From: Alkalibacillus filiformis
Lineage (GTDB): Bacteria; Bacillota; Bacilli; Bacillales; Alkalibacillaceae
DNA length: 64,000 nt
Reading direction: 5' to 3'
Assembly: GCF_030814115.1 (NCBI RefSeq)
Contig: NZ_JAUSUP010000004.1
Location: forward strand, 124,001 to 188,000
The notes under the pieces are model-generated. The model saw only the letters and a list, made by a program, of their open reading frames with translations, did no database searches and was not told the origin of the DNA. A program made the translations under genes and the position numbers. Numbering within the stretch: position 1 is the first letter of the stretch; each line of letters opens with the position of its first letter. Shown one piece after another: positions 50,403 to 58,861 of the stretch.

Positions 50403-51176
50403 TTAATCAATCGCTCTATTCTTCAAGGTAATTGTTGCAATCACTAAGCACATAACGGTAATCGCAACGGCTGCAACTGTACTAAACCAAATTTCTGTTT
50501 CTAGCTGTCCAGAGTAGAAGTACATGTTGATATAGTCACTAATTAGCGTAGGACTCCATGTGATCACGTGGCTGTATATGCTTGATATTACATTTAATAT
50601 AACAACTGTAATGATCGATAAAAAGGCGACTAATCCTTGAGACTTTAAGAAACTATTAAATAACATAACAATTCCTAAGATCATCATAAAGTAAACGATG
50701 AAAAATAAAATACTAACAGTTATTTGAACTAAGCTAATCGTCCCAAATAGGATATTGACATAATACCAACCAACAAGTAAAGAAACAGCAAGTGAAAAGG
50801 CGATTAACATTAGTGCAGCAACATATTTAGCTGTAATGTAATTCGTGAAGCTAACAGGCTTAGATAAGACAAGTTCGTATACACCACTTTTAACTTCTTT
50901 TGACACTAACCCCATCGACACGACGACAGCAATTAAAACACCTAACAGTCCTAATTGACTAAAGCTCATAATCATCGCTTCAGCAACTGATGGCGTAGGG
51001 AAGTCGAGTGTTGCTCCTTCAGGTACATTACCTACTGAATCCATTATGATTGGGAAGTAGTACATTGTCAGCGGATCCATAATTGCAAACATAATAAATA
51101 CAATCGGAACCCAAATCCACTTAAAGCTTCGCCAATGTTCGGTAAGTTCTTTTTTGAAAATTGTACTCCATTGCAT
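50403..51176 (-). CDS. ABC-2 transporter permease (YxlG-like)
   Basis: A 257-residue six-helix permease of the ABC-2/NosY type. It opens STIFKKELTEHWRSFKWIWV and has the conserved EVKSGVYELVLSKPVS loop. It overlaps the ATPase gene by one base. With the ATPase and the PLDc_N protein upstream it reproduces the yxlE-yxlF-yxlG order of the B. subtilis sigY operon, but no sigma factor gene is present here. The exported substrate is unknown. Confidence 0.85.
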   Translation of the reverse strand: MQWSTIFKKELTEHWRSFKWIWVPIVFIMFAIMDPLTMYYFPIIMDSVGNVPEGATLDFPTPSVAEAMIMSFSQLGLLGVLIAVVVSMGLVSKEVKSGVYELVLSKPVSFTNYITAKYVAALMLIAFSLAVSLLVGWYYVNILFGTISLVQITVSILFFIVYFMMILGIVMLFNSFLKSQGLVAFLSIITVVILNVISSIYSHVITWSPTLISDYINMYFYSGQLETEIWFSTVAAVAITVMCLVIATITLKNRAID

Positions 51177-52084
51177 TATTCTGTCACCGCCTTCATGAAA
51201 ACGTCTTCTAGTGAAGTTTTGCCAATTTCAAATCTCGTTAACTCCCATTCTTCATGCTTAATTAAATCAAGCAGCTGACTGCGTGCTATATTAATGTCAT
51301 GAACGGCTACGATGAAGCCTTCTTCTTCTCTATTAACTTTAAACACTGAATCTATTTCTTTTAACCGTTCTTCGATAAACTTAGGTTCTTCTTCGAATGA
51401 TAGATGAATTGATGTTGTCCCTTGAGTTTCACTTACTTCAGAAATAGCGCCTTGCTTAATCATTTCCCCTTTATGCATAAGCAAAATTTCTTCACTTACT
51501 TCTTCAGCATCGTTAAGGATATGTGTGGAGAATAAGATGGTGGCGTCTTTCTTCAGTTCGCGAATTAAGTTTAAGACTTCACGTCGCCCAATTGGATCTA
51601 AAGAAGATACTGGCTCATCTAAGATAATGAGCTTTGGGTCGTGAATTAACGCTTGAGCAATACCAAGCCTTTGTTTCATACCACCTGAGTACTTTGAGAT
51701 TCTCTGCTTTTTAGCATCACTTAAATTGACTAACTCTAGTAATTCTGTTGCTTTTGCTTTCGCTTCATGTTTAGTTAAGTATGCGAGTTGACCGACATAG
51801 GTTAAAAATTCTTCCCCACTCATCCAGTTATGAAAAACAGGATACTGTGGTAAGTAACCCACATAATGACGAACATCTCGACTAAAACGCTCCTCATTAA
51901 AGACAATCTCACCTTTCGTTGGCTTAATAAAACCAGCTAGCATTCTTAGTGTTGTTGTTTTTCCAGCTCCATTAGGTCCTAAAAGAGCAACACATTTACC
52001 TGGCTCTAATGAAAACGTCAGTTCATTTACAACTGTCGTTGACTGATACGTTTTGGTCAGTTGTTCTACAGACATTAATGTCAT
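51176..52084 (-). CDS. ABC transporter ATP-binding protein (YxlF-like)
   Basis: A 302-residue ATPase. Walker A is GPNGAGKTT (about 35-43), the signature is YSGGMKQRLGIAQAL (about 132-146), Walker B is LIILDEPVSSLDP, and STHI is the H-loop. A C-terminal extension (about 220-302) is typical of ABC-2 exporters. The ATG at 52084 follows AAGGAGG with 9-nt spacing, 3 nt after the upstream stop. It partners the YxlG-like permease. Confidence 0.9.
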   Translation of the reverse strand: MTLMSVEQLTKTYQSTTVVNELTFSLEPGKCVALLGPNGAGKTTTLRMLAGFIKPTKGEIVFNEERFSRDVRHYVGYLPQYPVFHNWMSGEEFLTYVGQLAYLTKHEAKAKATELLELVNLSDAKKQRISKYSGGMKQRLGIAQALIHDPKLIILDEPVSSLDPIGRREVLNLIRELKKDATILFSTHILNDAEEVSEEILLMHKGEMIKQGAISEVSETQGTTSIHLSFEEEPKFIEERLKEIDSVFKVNREEEGFIVAVHDINIARSQLLDLIKHEEWELTRFEIGKTSLEDVFMKAVTE

Positions 52085-52087
52085 TTA

Positions 52088-52276
52088 TTAAGTCCTCCTT
52101 CCAATAATGAAATAGATGATTGGCCCTATAAAGTTGAAAAATATAATAATCAGAACCCACATCCATTTCGGGCCATTTGTTTCATCAATTTTACGTAAAT
52201 CAATTAGCGCAATAACAATCAGTATTAATTGAAGTACACCTAAAGGGAGAAGTAGTTGTATCAACGTTGCATCCAT
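52088..52276 (-). CDS. PLDc_N domain membrane protein (YxlE-like)
   Basis: A 62-residue protein with two membrane helices (about 5-25 and 38-57). The connecting IDLRKIDETNGPKWMWVLI and the final IGPIIYFIIGRR are the PLDc_N signature. In B. subtilis the homologue YxlE is encoded before YxlF and YxlG and is reported to act negatively on SigY. It contains no nuclease domain. ATG 52276 follows AAAGGAG; a GTG at 52285 overlaps that site. Confidence 0.85.
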   Translation of the reverse strand: MDATLIQLLLPLGVLQLILIVIALIDLRKIDETNGPKWMWVLIIIFFNFIGPIIYFIIGRRT

Positions 52277-52419
52277 TCCGTTCACTCCTTTACTACCAGT
52301 ATAGCCAAAAATTAACTAAAACCTTTCAAAAATTTAGAAAAAAGTTAAATAAGTACAATTTATATTTTGAGTGTACTACATACTATAGTACACTTACAAC
52401 GCTTTTGCCCATAAAAAAA

Positions 52420-52449
52420 GTCCAACAGATGGCATTCCATCTATTGGAC
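52420..52449 (-). terminator. Terminator of the GNAT gene
   Basis: GTCCAACAGATGG (52420-52432) pairs with CCATCTATTGGAC (52437-52449). On the minus strand a run of seven T follows. Confidence 0.85.
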
Positions 52450-52456
52450 GGTTCTT

Positions 52457-53008
52457 TCAAGCTTCAAGTTCATCGACCTCTTCATCATCATTTTCATGCA
52501 TATAGAAGATGAAAGCATCTTTATAGATTGCAAACAGGTCATACTCTTTGTCACCTTGATTAATTTGTTGATAAACATTTGGATAAGTTTCATTAGCTTC
52601 AACAGCGTAGGATAACTTATTGACTGCTCGTAAAGAGCGATTATTTAATTTATTAACCTTTAAAAAGACAACTTCAATGTCTTGTTCCATAAATAATTCC
52701 CATAAGAATAGTTCTTTAGCATATTGGTTATAACCTTGACCAAAGTATGGTCTGCCTAACCAAGTTGCTAAGAAGCCTTTTTGCTCATCGATATCATATA
52801 GAGTGATCGCACCGACTGGATTTTCCATCTCATCTAAGATTGTTCTTGAAATGAGTTCGCCATTTTCTTCTTGTTGATTCATCATGTTTGTGAAGAAGTA
52901 GTAAGCTTCCATCGTATCAGCCTTTTCACGTACGAATGGCTTAACTGCTTCATCATTTAATAGTGGGAATAACGCAGGGACGTCCTGTAATTCTCTTCTT
53001 TTAAGCAT
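52457..53008 (-). CDS. GNAT N-acetyltransferase (RimJ-like)
   Basis: A 183-residue acetyltransferase. The core runs from LKRRELQDVPALFPLLND through GAITLYDIDEQKGFLATWLG, with a weakly conserved acetyl-CoA loop GRPYFGQGYNQYAKE, to VNKLNNRSLRAVNKLSY, which is typical of RimJ/RimL-type enzymes. The tail is acidic. An open frame continues upstream to 53137, but AAGGAGGG stands 6 nt before ATG 53008 and the extension covers a structured leader, so 53008 is the start. Substrate is unknown. The leader may control translation. Confidence 0.85.
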   Translation of the reverse strand: MLKRRELQDVPALFPLLNDEAVKPFVREKADTMEAYYFFTNMMNQQEENGELISRTILDEMENPVGAITLYDIDEQKGFLATWLGRPYFGQGYNQYAKELFLWELFMEQDIEVVFLKVNKLNNRSLRAVNKLSYAVEANETYPNVYQQINQGDKEYDLFAIYKDAFIFYMHENDDEEVDELEA

Positions 53009-53014
53009 AAAAAA

Positions 53015-53087
53015 ACCCTCCTTCAACATAAATGTTTCGTGAGGGTGACGCTTACTGAAGACGTAGGCGACGGGTGCGATCACCCTC
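53015..53087 (-). promoter_or_regulatory. Structured 5' leader with mutually exclusive stems (possible riboregulator)
   Basis: On the transcribed minus strand GAGGGTGA (53087-53080) can pair with TCACCCTC (53048-53041), extended by CGC/GCG past a bulged T. The same GGGTG (53085-53081) can instead form a hairpin with CACCC (53076-53072). The released ACCCTC (about 53046-53041) is complementary to GAGGGT of the ribosome site (53020-53015). This gives two alternative states, ribosome site open or hidden. No known riboswitch class is recognised. Confidence 0.5.
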
Positions 53088-53144
53088 GAATTTTTATCAA
53101 TTGCACATTTGAAAAAAATATTGCATACAATGCACATAACAAAA

Positions 53145-53219
53145 ATCCGGGGTGGGAATCGAACCCACTAGAACCACTTCTATACGAAGCGGTGGCGCAC
53201 CATTTGCCTTCCCTTGAAT
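53145..53219 (-). other. tRNA-like sequence (pseudo-tRNA relic)
   Basis: On the minus strand there is a perfect T-arm (GTGGG TTCGATT CCCAC), a six-pair anticodon-like arm (CCGCTT/AAGTGG with a 7-nt loop lacking U33) and a weak D-arm with GG in the loop. Total length is 75 nt. The acceptor ends pair poorly (two mismatches of seven). It looks like a decayed or non-canonical tRNA. It accounts for most of the 308-bp space upstream of the GNAT gene. Confidence 0.45.
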
Positions 53220-53316
53220 TTGACTAAATGAATTCTACAACATCATAGTCAATTTGAAAATAGGTTTATTAAAGTTTTTTATTGCCAATTTAAAATCCGT
53301 AATTTTCTTACAAATA

Positions 53317-54225
53317 TTATCGTCTATATAAGTCGCGTAAAGCGGTGTAAAGCGTTGCAAATTGAAATGTATAACCTGAGTCTTCTAAAGCTTTTGGGTA
53401 AACATATTGACCACGCAACAATAACAGGCTCATTTCACCTAAAATTGTTTTTATCGCAAATGAAGGTGCTGGAAGCCAATGAGGTCTTATAATAGTTTTG
53501 CTTAACTCTTTCCCAAAATCTTTATTTCGTTTCGGTTCAGGTGCCGTAATATTTACAGATCCGCTAATTTGTTTATTATTAATAATCCAATCGATCATTT
53601 TAACAACGTCATAAATGTGAACCCATGACATCCATTGTTCACCACTACCTAAACGCCCACCTGCGAACATTTTATAAGGCAATGCCATTTTAGGCAAGGC
53701 ACCATTATGTTTGTCTAAAATTAATCCGAAACGGGTTTTAACTGTACGAATGTCTAACTTATTCGCTTCATCTGCTTCTTGCTCCCAAATGTTGCATACC
53801 TCGGCTAAAAAATCACTACCTGGATTTACGGTTTGTTCTGTAAAAATATCCGTTTCCGAAGTACCGTAAAAGCCAATTGCTGAGGCGTTGATGAACGTGT
53901 GGGGTGGATAGGTCATCGTATTCATTATTCGAATAAGTTCTCGTGTAGTTGTAATACGACTTTCTAGTATTCTTTTCTTTCGTTCGTCATTCCATCGTCC
54001 ACCATTTAATGACTCACCAGCTAAGTTAATGAAGACATCTGCGCTATTTACTTGCAGTTCAGGTTGAGAATCACCATTAAGCCACTCAATGTAAGTAACA
54101 TTCGCTTCATTGCTTTTTTTTCGAGGGTTACGTGTTAGTATAATAACTTGGTCATCTTTTGATGTAAAATAATCGACTAAATGTTGCCCGACAAATCCTG
54201 TTCCACCTGCAATTACTATTTTCAA
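53317..54225 (-). CDS. yfhF: TIGR01777-family NAD-dependent epimerase (YfhF-like)
   Basis: A 302-residue extended SDR protein. The Rossmann motif is IAGGTGFVGQHLVDYF (about 4-19), with NLAGESLNGGRWNDERKK, SAIGFYG (near the YxxxK region) and the C-terminal DUF1731 part, LLLRGQYVYPKALEDSGY. These features define the TIGR01777/SulA-like epimerase family. The position divergent from recX is the same as in B. subtilis (yfhF beside recX). The substrate is unknown. The ATG follows AGGAGGTAC. Confidence 0.9.
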   Translation of the reverse strand: MKIVIAGGTGFVGQHLVDYFTSKDDQVIILTRNPRKKSNEANVTYIEWLNGDSQPELQVNSADVFINLAGESLNGGRWNDERKKRILESRITTTRELIRIMNTMTYPPHTFINASAIGFYGTSETDIFTEQTVNPGSDFLAEVCNIWEQEADEANKLDIRTVKTRFGLILDKHNGALPKMALPYKMFAGGRLGSGEQWMSWVHIYDVVKMIDWIINNKQISGSVNITAPEPKRNKDFGKELSKTIIRPHWLPAPSFAIKTILGEMSLLLLRGQYVYPKALEDSGYTFQFATLYTALRDLYRR

Positions 54226-54290
54226 ACAGATGTACCTCCTTTTTTATATGTACTATAATGAAATTATGACACTAACAGGAGTGTATTTTT

Positions 54291-55112
54291 ATGAAGAAAA
54301 TTAGTAAGATTTCAAAGCAAAAAAAGAACCAACAACGATATAACGTATTTTATGAGAAAAATGGTCAAGATGAATTTGCTTTTGGCATCCATGAAGATCT
54401 ATTAGTACGATTTGAATTACGTAAAGGATTAGAGTTGTCTAATGAGGAAGTTAAGAATATTGAACAACAAGATGCCATGTATAGATACTATACCCTTACT
54501 TTAAACTATTTAAGCTACCGAATGCGAGCGAAATCTGAAATTATTGAATATTTACAAAAAAAAGAAGCAACAGAACAAGATATTACCTATGTCATTGAAC
54601 GACTTCAAACTGAAAAGCTGCTAGATGATTATGCATTCGCCGAAGCTTATGTTAGAACCAAAATGAACACTTCAACTAATGGCCCAAATAAAATCAGACA
54701 AGAGCTTTATCAAAAGAAGTTAACAGAACATGAAATTGAACAAGGACTTAGCCATTATACGAAGGAAAGTGAAATAGACAAGCTTGTTAAGCTAATCGAA
54801 AAGAAAGTCAACTCCAGCCGTAAAAAGTCATTCAAAGAACATTTGAATAGTTTAAAACAATCATTAATCCAAAAAGGCTTTAACCATGATGCGATCGAAA
54901 TCGCGTTACAGTCGATTGAATTATCGGTCGATGAAAACGAAGAATTCGAGGCATTAAAATATCAAGGGGAGAAAGCGTGGCGTAAATTTGAACGGAAGCA
55001 TGAAGGATTTCAATTACAGCAAAAAGTAAAGGCCTCTTTATTTCAAAAAGGTTTTCCAGCCGAATTAATTGAACAATTTATCAATGAAAAAAGCATGGAA
55101 GAGGAAGTTTAA
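54291..55112 (+). CDS. recX: Recombination regulator RecX
   Basis: A 273-residue helical protein made of tandem three-helix repeats, as in RecX of Bacilli (longer than the 150-residue proteobacterial form). Typical text is YLSYRMRAKSEIIEYLQKKEA, LLDDYAFAEAYVRTKMN and GPNKIRQELYQKKL, repeated later in a weaker form (SLIQKGFNHDAIEIAL). It binds RecA filaments and limits recombination and the SOS response. The ATG follows AGGAG. The stop is inside a hairpin shared with the convergent SDR gene. Confidence 0.93.
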   Translation: MKKISKISKQKKNQQRYNVFYEKNGQDEFAFGIHEDLLVRFELRKGLELSNEEVKNIEQQDAMYRYYTLTLNYLSYRMRAKSEIIEYLQKKEATEQDITYVIERLQTEKLLDDYAFAEAYVRTKMNTSTNGPNKIRQELYQKKLTEHEIEQGLSHYTKESEIDKLVKLIEKKVNSSRKKSFKEHLNSLKQSLIQKGFNHDAIEIALQSIELSVDENEEFEALKYQGEKAWRKFERKHEGFQLQQKVKASLFQKGFPAELIEQFINEKSMEEEV

Positions 55113-55126
55113 CCTTTTCCATGCTT
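55091..55126. terminator. Bidirectional terminator overlapping recX stop
   Basis: AAGCATGGAA (55091-55100) pairs with TTCCATGCTT (55117-55126). The left arm lies in the last codons of recX. Confidence 0.75.
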
Positions 55127-55131
55127 TAAGT

Positions 55132-55791
55132 TTATTTATCAACATGAATTTCATGACGTCCGTCATCTTGTGTGACAATTTGTTTTGCGTAATCTTGTGG
55201 TGAAGGTAAGAATGATGGATCTTTAACGAAATCACTACCTTCCCAAAATGGCGTGTTCATTCCACCCATGTAAACTGCTGATATTTCAATGTTTTCGTCA
55301 GCTAGTTCTTTTTGTAGACTTTCAGTAAAGCCTCGTTGTGCAAATTTACTAGCGCAGTATGCTGATTCTTGTACTTTTCCATTTAAGCCAGCAGTTGAAA
55401 TAATATTTAACATACGACCATTTGATGAAAGCAAATGGCTTAAGAAATGTTTCGTGACATAAATCATACCATTTACGTTAACGTTAACCATCGTATCGAT
55501 TTCGTGCTTTTCAAGGTTCTCAAATGTATTAAAGTAGCCAATACCAGCATTGTTAATTAATAGATCAACTTGGTCAATTTGTGTTGATAAGTTGCTGACA
55601 GCGTCCCAATCGGTAATGTCACAAGTAAATACTTTAGCTTGACCACCAGAATGTTCAATTAAATCTTTAGAAATGTTCAACTTCTCTTCATTGCGGCCGA
55701 CGAGATAAATTGTATAGCCTTTATTAGCGTATTCTATAGCTAATGCTTGTCCTAAACCTGAACCGGACCCAGTAATTAGTGCTGTTTTCAT
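55132..55791 (-). CDS. Short-chain dehydrogenase/reductase
   Basis: A 219-residue SDR. The cofactor motif is ITGSGSGLGQALA (6-18), with the NNAG motif at about 87-90 and the catalytic YCASK near 148-152. Arg33 in VGRNEEK suggests NADP preference. It is slightly shorter than the usual 240-260 residues, missing part of the C-terminal substrate lobe, but is intact as an SDR core. It occurs between recX and yfhH. The substrate is unknown. The ATG is preceded by GGAGGACA. Confidence 0.85.
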   Translation of the reverse strand: MKTALITGSGSGLGQALAIEYANKGYTIYLVGRNEEKLNISKDLIEHSGGQAKVFTCDITDWDAVSNLSTQIDQVDLLINNAGIGYFNTFENLEKHEIDTMVNVNVNGMIYVTKHFLSHLLSSNGRMLNIISTAGLNGKVQESAYCASKFAQRGFTESLQKELADENIEISAVYMGGMNTPFWEGSDFVKDPSFLPSPQDYAKQIVTQDDGRHEIHVDK

Positions 55792-55880
55792 GTTGTGTCC
55801 TCCAAACTTTTAGTTTAACTATTTTTATTATGAATTGAATTTGGTACGATGTAAAATGGAATATGAAAGGAGACTACAAA

Positions 55881-56213
55881 ATGCAACGTCGTTATAGTCA
55901 ATATACTGTTGAACAATTGCAACAAGAAATTGCTGAATTAACAGAGAAAGCTCAAAAAGCAGAACAAATGGGTATGGTTAATGAATATGCTGTGCATCAA
56001 CGTAAAATCATCATGGCAAAATCCTATATGAAAAATCCAAGAGAGTATAGACGTGGACAAGTTTATGAGATCGACGGTTCACCAAGCGAATTGTTTGAAA
56101 TTGATTATATGAATGGTGTCTTTGCTTGGGGAAAACGCAAGTCGAAACAAGGTGAAGTCGTAAATGATGAAGAAGCTTTACCAATAGCGTTATTAACTGA
56201 CCAAGTTGAATAG
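55881..56213 (+). CDS. yfhH: YfhH family protein (DUF1811)
   Basis: A 110-residue protein with an N-terminal helical part (VEQLQQEIAELTEKAQKAEQ) and a small SH3-like C-terminal part (YRRGQVYEIDGSPSELFEID then GVFAWGKRKSKQ). These are the two parts of DUF1811/YfhH, found next to recX in Bacilli and of unknown function. ATG 55881 follows AAAGGAG; an in-frame ATG at 55863 lies before that site. Confidence 0.9.
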   Translation: MQRRYSQYTVEQLQQEIAELTEKAQKAEQMGMVNEYAVHQRKIIMAKSYMKNPREYRRGQVYEIDGSPSELFEIDYMNGVFAWGKRKSKQGEVVNDEEALPIALLTDQVE

Positions 56214-56220
56214 TTTATTT

Positions 56221-56258
56221 AAAACCAGTTGAGAATGGCTATCCTCTCAACTGGTTTT
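56221..56258. terminator. Bidirectional terminator hairpin
   Basis: AAAACCAGTTGAGA (56221-56234) pairs with TCTCAACTGGTTTT (56245-56258), between convergent yfhH and yfhP. Confidence 0.87.
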
Positions 56259-56265
56259 TATCATA

Positions 56266-57243
56266 TTAAGACAGGGGCTCTAGCTTTTTCTGAAGTTTTT
56301 CTTCAGAATATACCCAGCCTGTATAGGAAGTTAATACGTTATAAAATTTATCTAAAGTCACAACCGCTACAAATGGGTAGTGCCCTTTAGAGCGGTATCG
56401 TAAATCGATGAAGCGAATCTCTACATAATCATCGAAACGATCGATTTCATAGCGATAGATAGGTGAGAAATCAATAAAAGCTTTGACGTTCTCATCTTGA
56501 AATGCAGCATTCATCTCTGTAGTATCAGGTAATTTATTTTTCTTAAATGTATCTTTAATGTCGATATGACCGTGATCACTATCCGCTACGAAATAGTAAT
56601 CTGGGGTTTCAATTACGACGCGCCAAGTATTGTGAAGAATTGTTGGTTGTGTAATAATTTTTGTTGCGTTAGGAAAATGTTTTTGCAAAATATCGGTTAT
56701 TTCTTTTTTGTCATAAAATCGTTTAATATAGTATAAGAACACAACAAAGAAAACGATCAAGTAAGTTATACTTGGGTCTGCGCCTAATGTCCATGCAAAA
56801 GCCCCAATTAAAAATAGACCGAAAATATAAGGGTCAAACGTGTTAATCCACCCTAATGCGATCCATTTGTTAACAAATGGCTTCAACGCTTGGGTACCAT
56901 AAGCGTTAAAGATATCGACAAAGACGTGTAATGCGACTGATAAAAACACCCAAAACCACAGGTGAATCCAAGGGATGTCTATATAAAAAGCATAGATTGA
57001 AAATGTTACTAATAAGCTCCATAGCAATACTGCTAATGGTGAGTGAGACGAACCGCGATGATGTCTAATATATGTGGCATTATCTTTAAATTTAAAAAAT
57101 GTATCAAAGTCTGGAGCGTGTGAACCGATAATTGCGCCGATTAGAACGGCATGGAAAAGATCAGTGTTTTGTTGAACTGCTGGGTCTAGAGTGGCTAACC
57201 CACCGATTGCAACTCCCATTGTAATATGGGTAGCAGTATCCAA
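56266..57243 (-). CDS. yfhP: Metal-dependent hydrolase family membrane protein (YfhP-like)
   Basis: A 325-residue membrane protein of the YdjM/DUF457 group. The N-terminal MDTATHITMGVAIGG and SHAPDFDTFFKF, then RHHRGSSHS and HVFVDIFNAYGTQ, supply His/Asp residues of a putative metal site. About five helices occupy the first 180 residues, followed by a soluble C-terminal domain. B. subtilis YfhP lies beside mutY in the same divergent setting. The enzymatic activity is unproven. The start is 33 nt before the divergent mutY ATG. Confidence 0.88.
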   Translation of the reverse strand: MDTATHITMGVAIGGLATLDPAVQQNTDLFHAVLIGAIIGSHAPDFDTFFKFKDNATYIRHHRGSSHSPLAVLLWSLLVTFSIYAFYIDIPWIHLWFWVFLSVALHVFVDIFNAYGTQALKPFVNKWIALGWINTFDPYIFGLFLIGAFAWTLGADPSITYLIVFFVVFLYYIKRFYDKKEITDILQKHFPNATKIITQPTILHNTWRVVIETPDYYFVADSDHGHIDIKDTFKKNKLPDTTEMNAAFQDENVKAFIDFSPIYRYEIDRFDDYVEIRFIDLRYRSKGHYPFVAVVTLDKFYNVLTSYTGWVYSEEKLQKKLEPLS

Positions 57244-57276
57244 TGGTCCATACCTCCTTATCGAATAGGTGATTAT

Positions 57277-58365
57277 ATGATGAAGTCTACTTCTATATCT
57301 ATACCCGTTTTGTTTAATCGTGAAGCATTCCAGAAAGATTTAATTAATTGGTATAACGATATTAAACGCGATTTACCATGGCGAGAAAACCAAGACCCAT
57401 ATCGTATATGGGTTTCTGAAATTATGCTTCAACAAACTCAAGTCGATACAGTTATCCCTTATTTTGAACAATTTATGGAACGTTATCCGACTGTTTATGA
57501 CTTAGCTAAAGCTGATCAACAAGATGTATTAAAATCTTGGGAAGGATTAGGTTATTATTCGAGAGCTCGAAACCTTCATGAGGCAGTGAAGGAAGTTGTT
57601 ACATCATATGACGGGGTCGTTCCGAGTAATAAAAAAGAGTTAAAGAAACTTAAAGGAATTGGTTCGTATACACAAGGAGCCATTTTAAGTATTGCTTTTG
57701 ATCAGGCTGAACCTGCTGTCGATGGTAATGTCATGCGCGTTATGTCTAGAGTACTACATATCGAAGAAGATATTGCTAAACCGAAAACGAAAACGATGTT
57801 TGAAGATGTCGTTGCAAATGTTATGTCTCAAGAAGATCCTTCCTCTTTTAACCAAGGTTTGATGGAGTTAGGAGCATTAATTTGCCAACCGAAAAAGCCG
57901 AAGTGTGAGCAATGTCCTGTACAAGAACACTGTTTAGCGTACGAGCAAGGAACTCAAACAACACTACCAGTTAAAACGAAAGCGAAAAAGCAGAAAAGAG
58001 AAGCTTTTTTTACATTAGTTTTAAAAAATGACAACGATCAATATTTTATTGAACAAAGACCTGAAGATGGTTTATTAGCTAGCCTGTGGCAATTTCCTAT
58101 GTTTTCACAATCAGAATTTGATCAAAAGGATTTTATTAATTGGTTTGAACTAGAGCATGGTGTTAAGTTAAATGTTCGTTCAGATTATAATCAAGTGAGG
58201 CATGTGTTTTCGCATGTTATTTGGGAGTTAGATTTAATTGTCGCTGAACTTACATCTCATGACTTAATAAACCTTGAAGGAAATTGGGTCGAGGTTCATG
58301 AGCTTGAAGCATATCCATTTCCAAATGTTCAACAGAAAGTAATGAGTGAACTAGACCTAAATTAG
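57277..58365 (+). CDS. mutY: A/G-specific adenine DNA glycosylase MutY
   Basis: A 362-residue base-excision repair enzyme. The N-terminal glycosylase has SEIMLQQTQVDTV (catalytic Glu), the helix-hairpin-helix LKGIGSYTQGAILSIAF and the catalytic Asp in PAVDGNVMRV. The 4Fe-4S site is C-x6-C-x2-C-x5-C (CQPKKPKCEQCPVQEHC). The C-terminal NUDIX-like domain (about 235-360) recognises 8-oxoG. It removes A opposite 8-oxoG. ATG 57277 follows AGGTGAT; the frame reaches back to 57226 into the yfhP start but lacks a site there. Confidence 0.94.
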   Translation: MMKSTSISIPVLFNREAFQKDLINWYNDIKRDLPWRENQDPYRIWVSEIMLQQTQVDTVIPYFEQFMERYPTVYDLAKADQQDVLKSWEGLGYYSRARNLHEAVKEVVTSYDGVVPSNKKELKKLKGIGSYTQGAILSIAFDQAEPAVDGNVMRVMSRVLHIEEDIAKPKTKTMFEDVVANVMSQEDPSSFNQGLMELGALICQPKKPKCEQCPVQEHCLAYEQGTQTTLPVKTKAKKQKREAFFTLVLKNDNDQYFIEQRPEDGLLASLWQFPMFSQSEFDQKDFINWFELEHGVKLNVRSDYNQVRHVFSHVIWELDLIVAELTSHDLINLEGNWVEVHELEAYPFPNVQQKVMSELDLN

Positions 58366-58450
58366 ATATTTTTGGTAATAAGAATTAAATTTAATTTTGG
58401 ATAACATCTTCGCTTTTTGGACAGATTAACTGTTGCGGAGGTGATATCAG

Positions 58451-58675
58451 ATGGCTAAAAAGAACCAACGTCAACAACAGCAACAGCAACAGCAACAACA
58501 AAACCAAACTGCTGCTGGTACTAACGCTGAAGAAGTGAAGCGTCAAAACCAACAAGGTCAGCACCAACAGGAGTTTGCAGCTGAGACTAATCCTCAAGAA
58601 GTAAAGCGTCAAAACCAACAGTCTCAACAGCAAAAACAACAACAGAATCAGCAACAACAGAAGAATCAACGCTAA
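58451..58675 (+). CDS. sspE: Gamma-type small acid-soluble spore protein
   Basis: A 74-residue, Gln/Asn-dominated protein: MAKKNQRQQQ, then two repeats of the (E/Q)EVKRQNQQ type. The GPR protease motif appears as QEFAAETN between them. This is the gamma-type SASP, an amino-acid store in the spore core made in the forespore and degraded at germination. It is a firm marker of endospore formation. The ribosome site GGAGGTGAT is near perfect. The order mutY-sspE-ygaC is that of B. subtilis. A run of CAA/CAG codons makes the opposite strand look coding. Confidence 0.93.
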   Translation: MAKKNQRQQQQQQQQQQNQTAAGTNAEEVKRQNQQGQHQQEFAAETNPQEVKRQNQQSQQQKQQQNQQQQKNQR

Positions 58676-58713
58676 TAACAACTAATTTAACATTGTTATT
58701 AACGTTAATAGGG

Positions 58714-58746
58714 AAGAAGCACTCCAAACTAGTAGGAGTGCTTCTT
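58714..58746 (+). terminator. Terminator of sspE
   Basis: AAGAAGCACTCC (58714-58725) pairs with GGAGTGCTTCTT (58735-58746), followed by TTCA. Confidence 0.83.
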
Positions 58747-58861
58747 TTCACATACATAGGCATCATCATAATCGAATTAGATTAACTTGTATGGTACAAT
58801 GTCGTTATCAATTAATTTAAGAAGGGCTATAAGACATTGTAGTTAGAAAGAAGGGTAAAAA

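Noticed and set aside
53009-53137. N-terminal extension of the GNAT gene to 53137
   Set aside because: It has no ribosome site, covers a structured leader, and a perfect AAGGAGGG precedes ATG 53008.
53145-53219. Functional canonical tRNA
   Set aside because: Acceptor mismatches and a G at position 33 make normal decoding unlikely; it is reported only as tRNA-like.
53039-53227. Plus-strand 62-codon ORF
   Set aside because: It is antisense to the leader and the tRNA-like element; its GWESNP stretch is the usual false translation of a reversed T-arm.
58391-58769. Leu/Val-rich minus-strand ORFs opposite sspE
   Set aside because: These are complements of CAA/CAG and AAC codon runs of the SASP gene.
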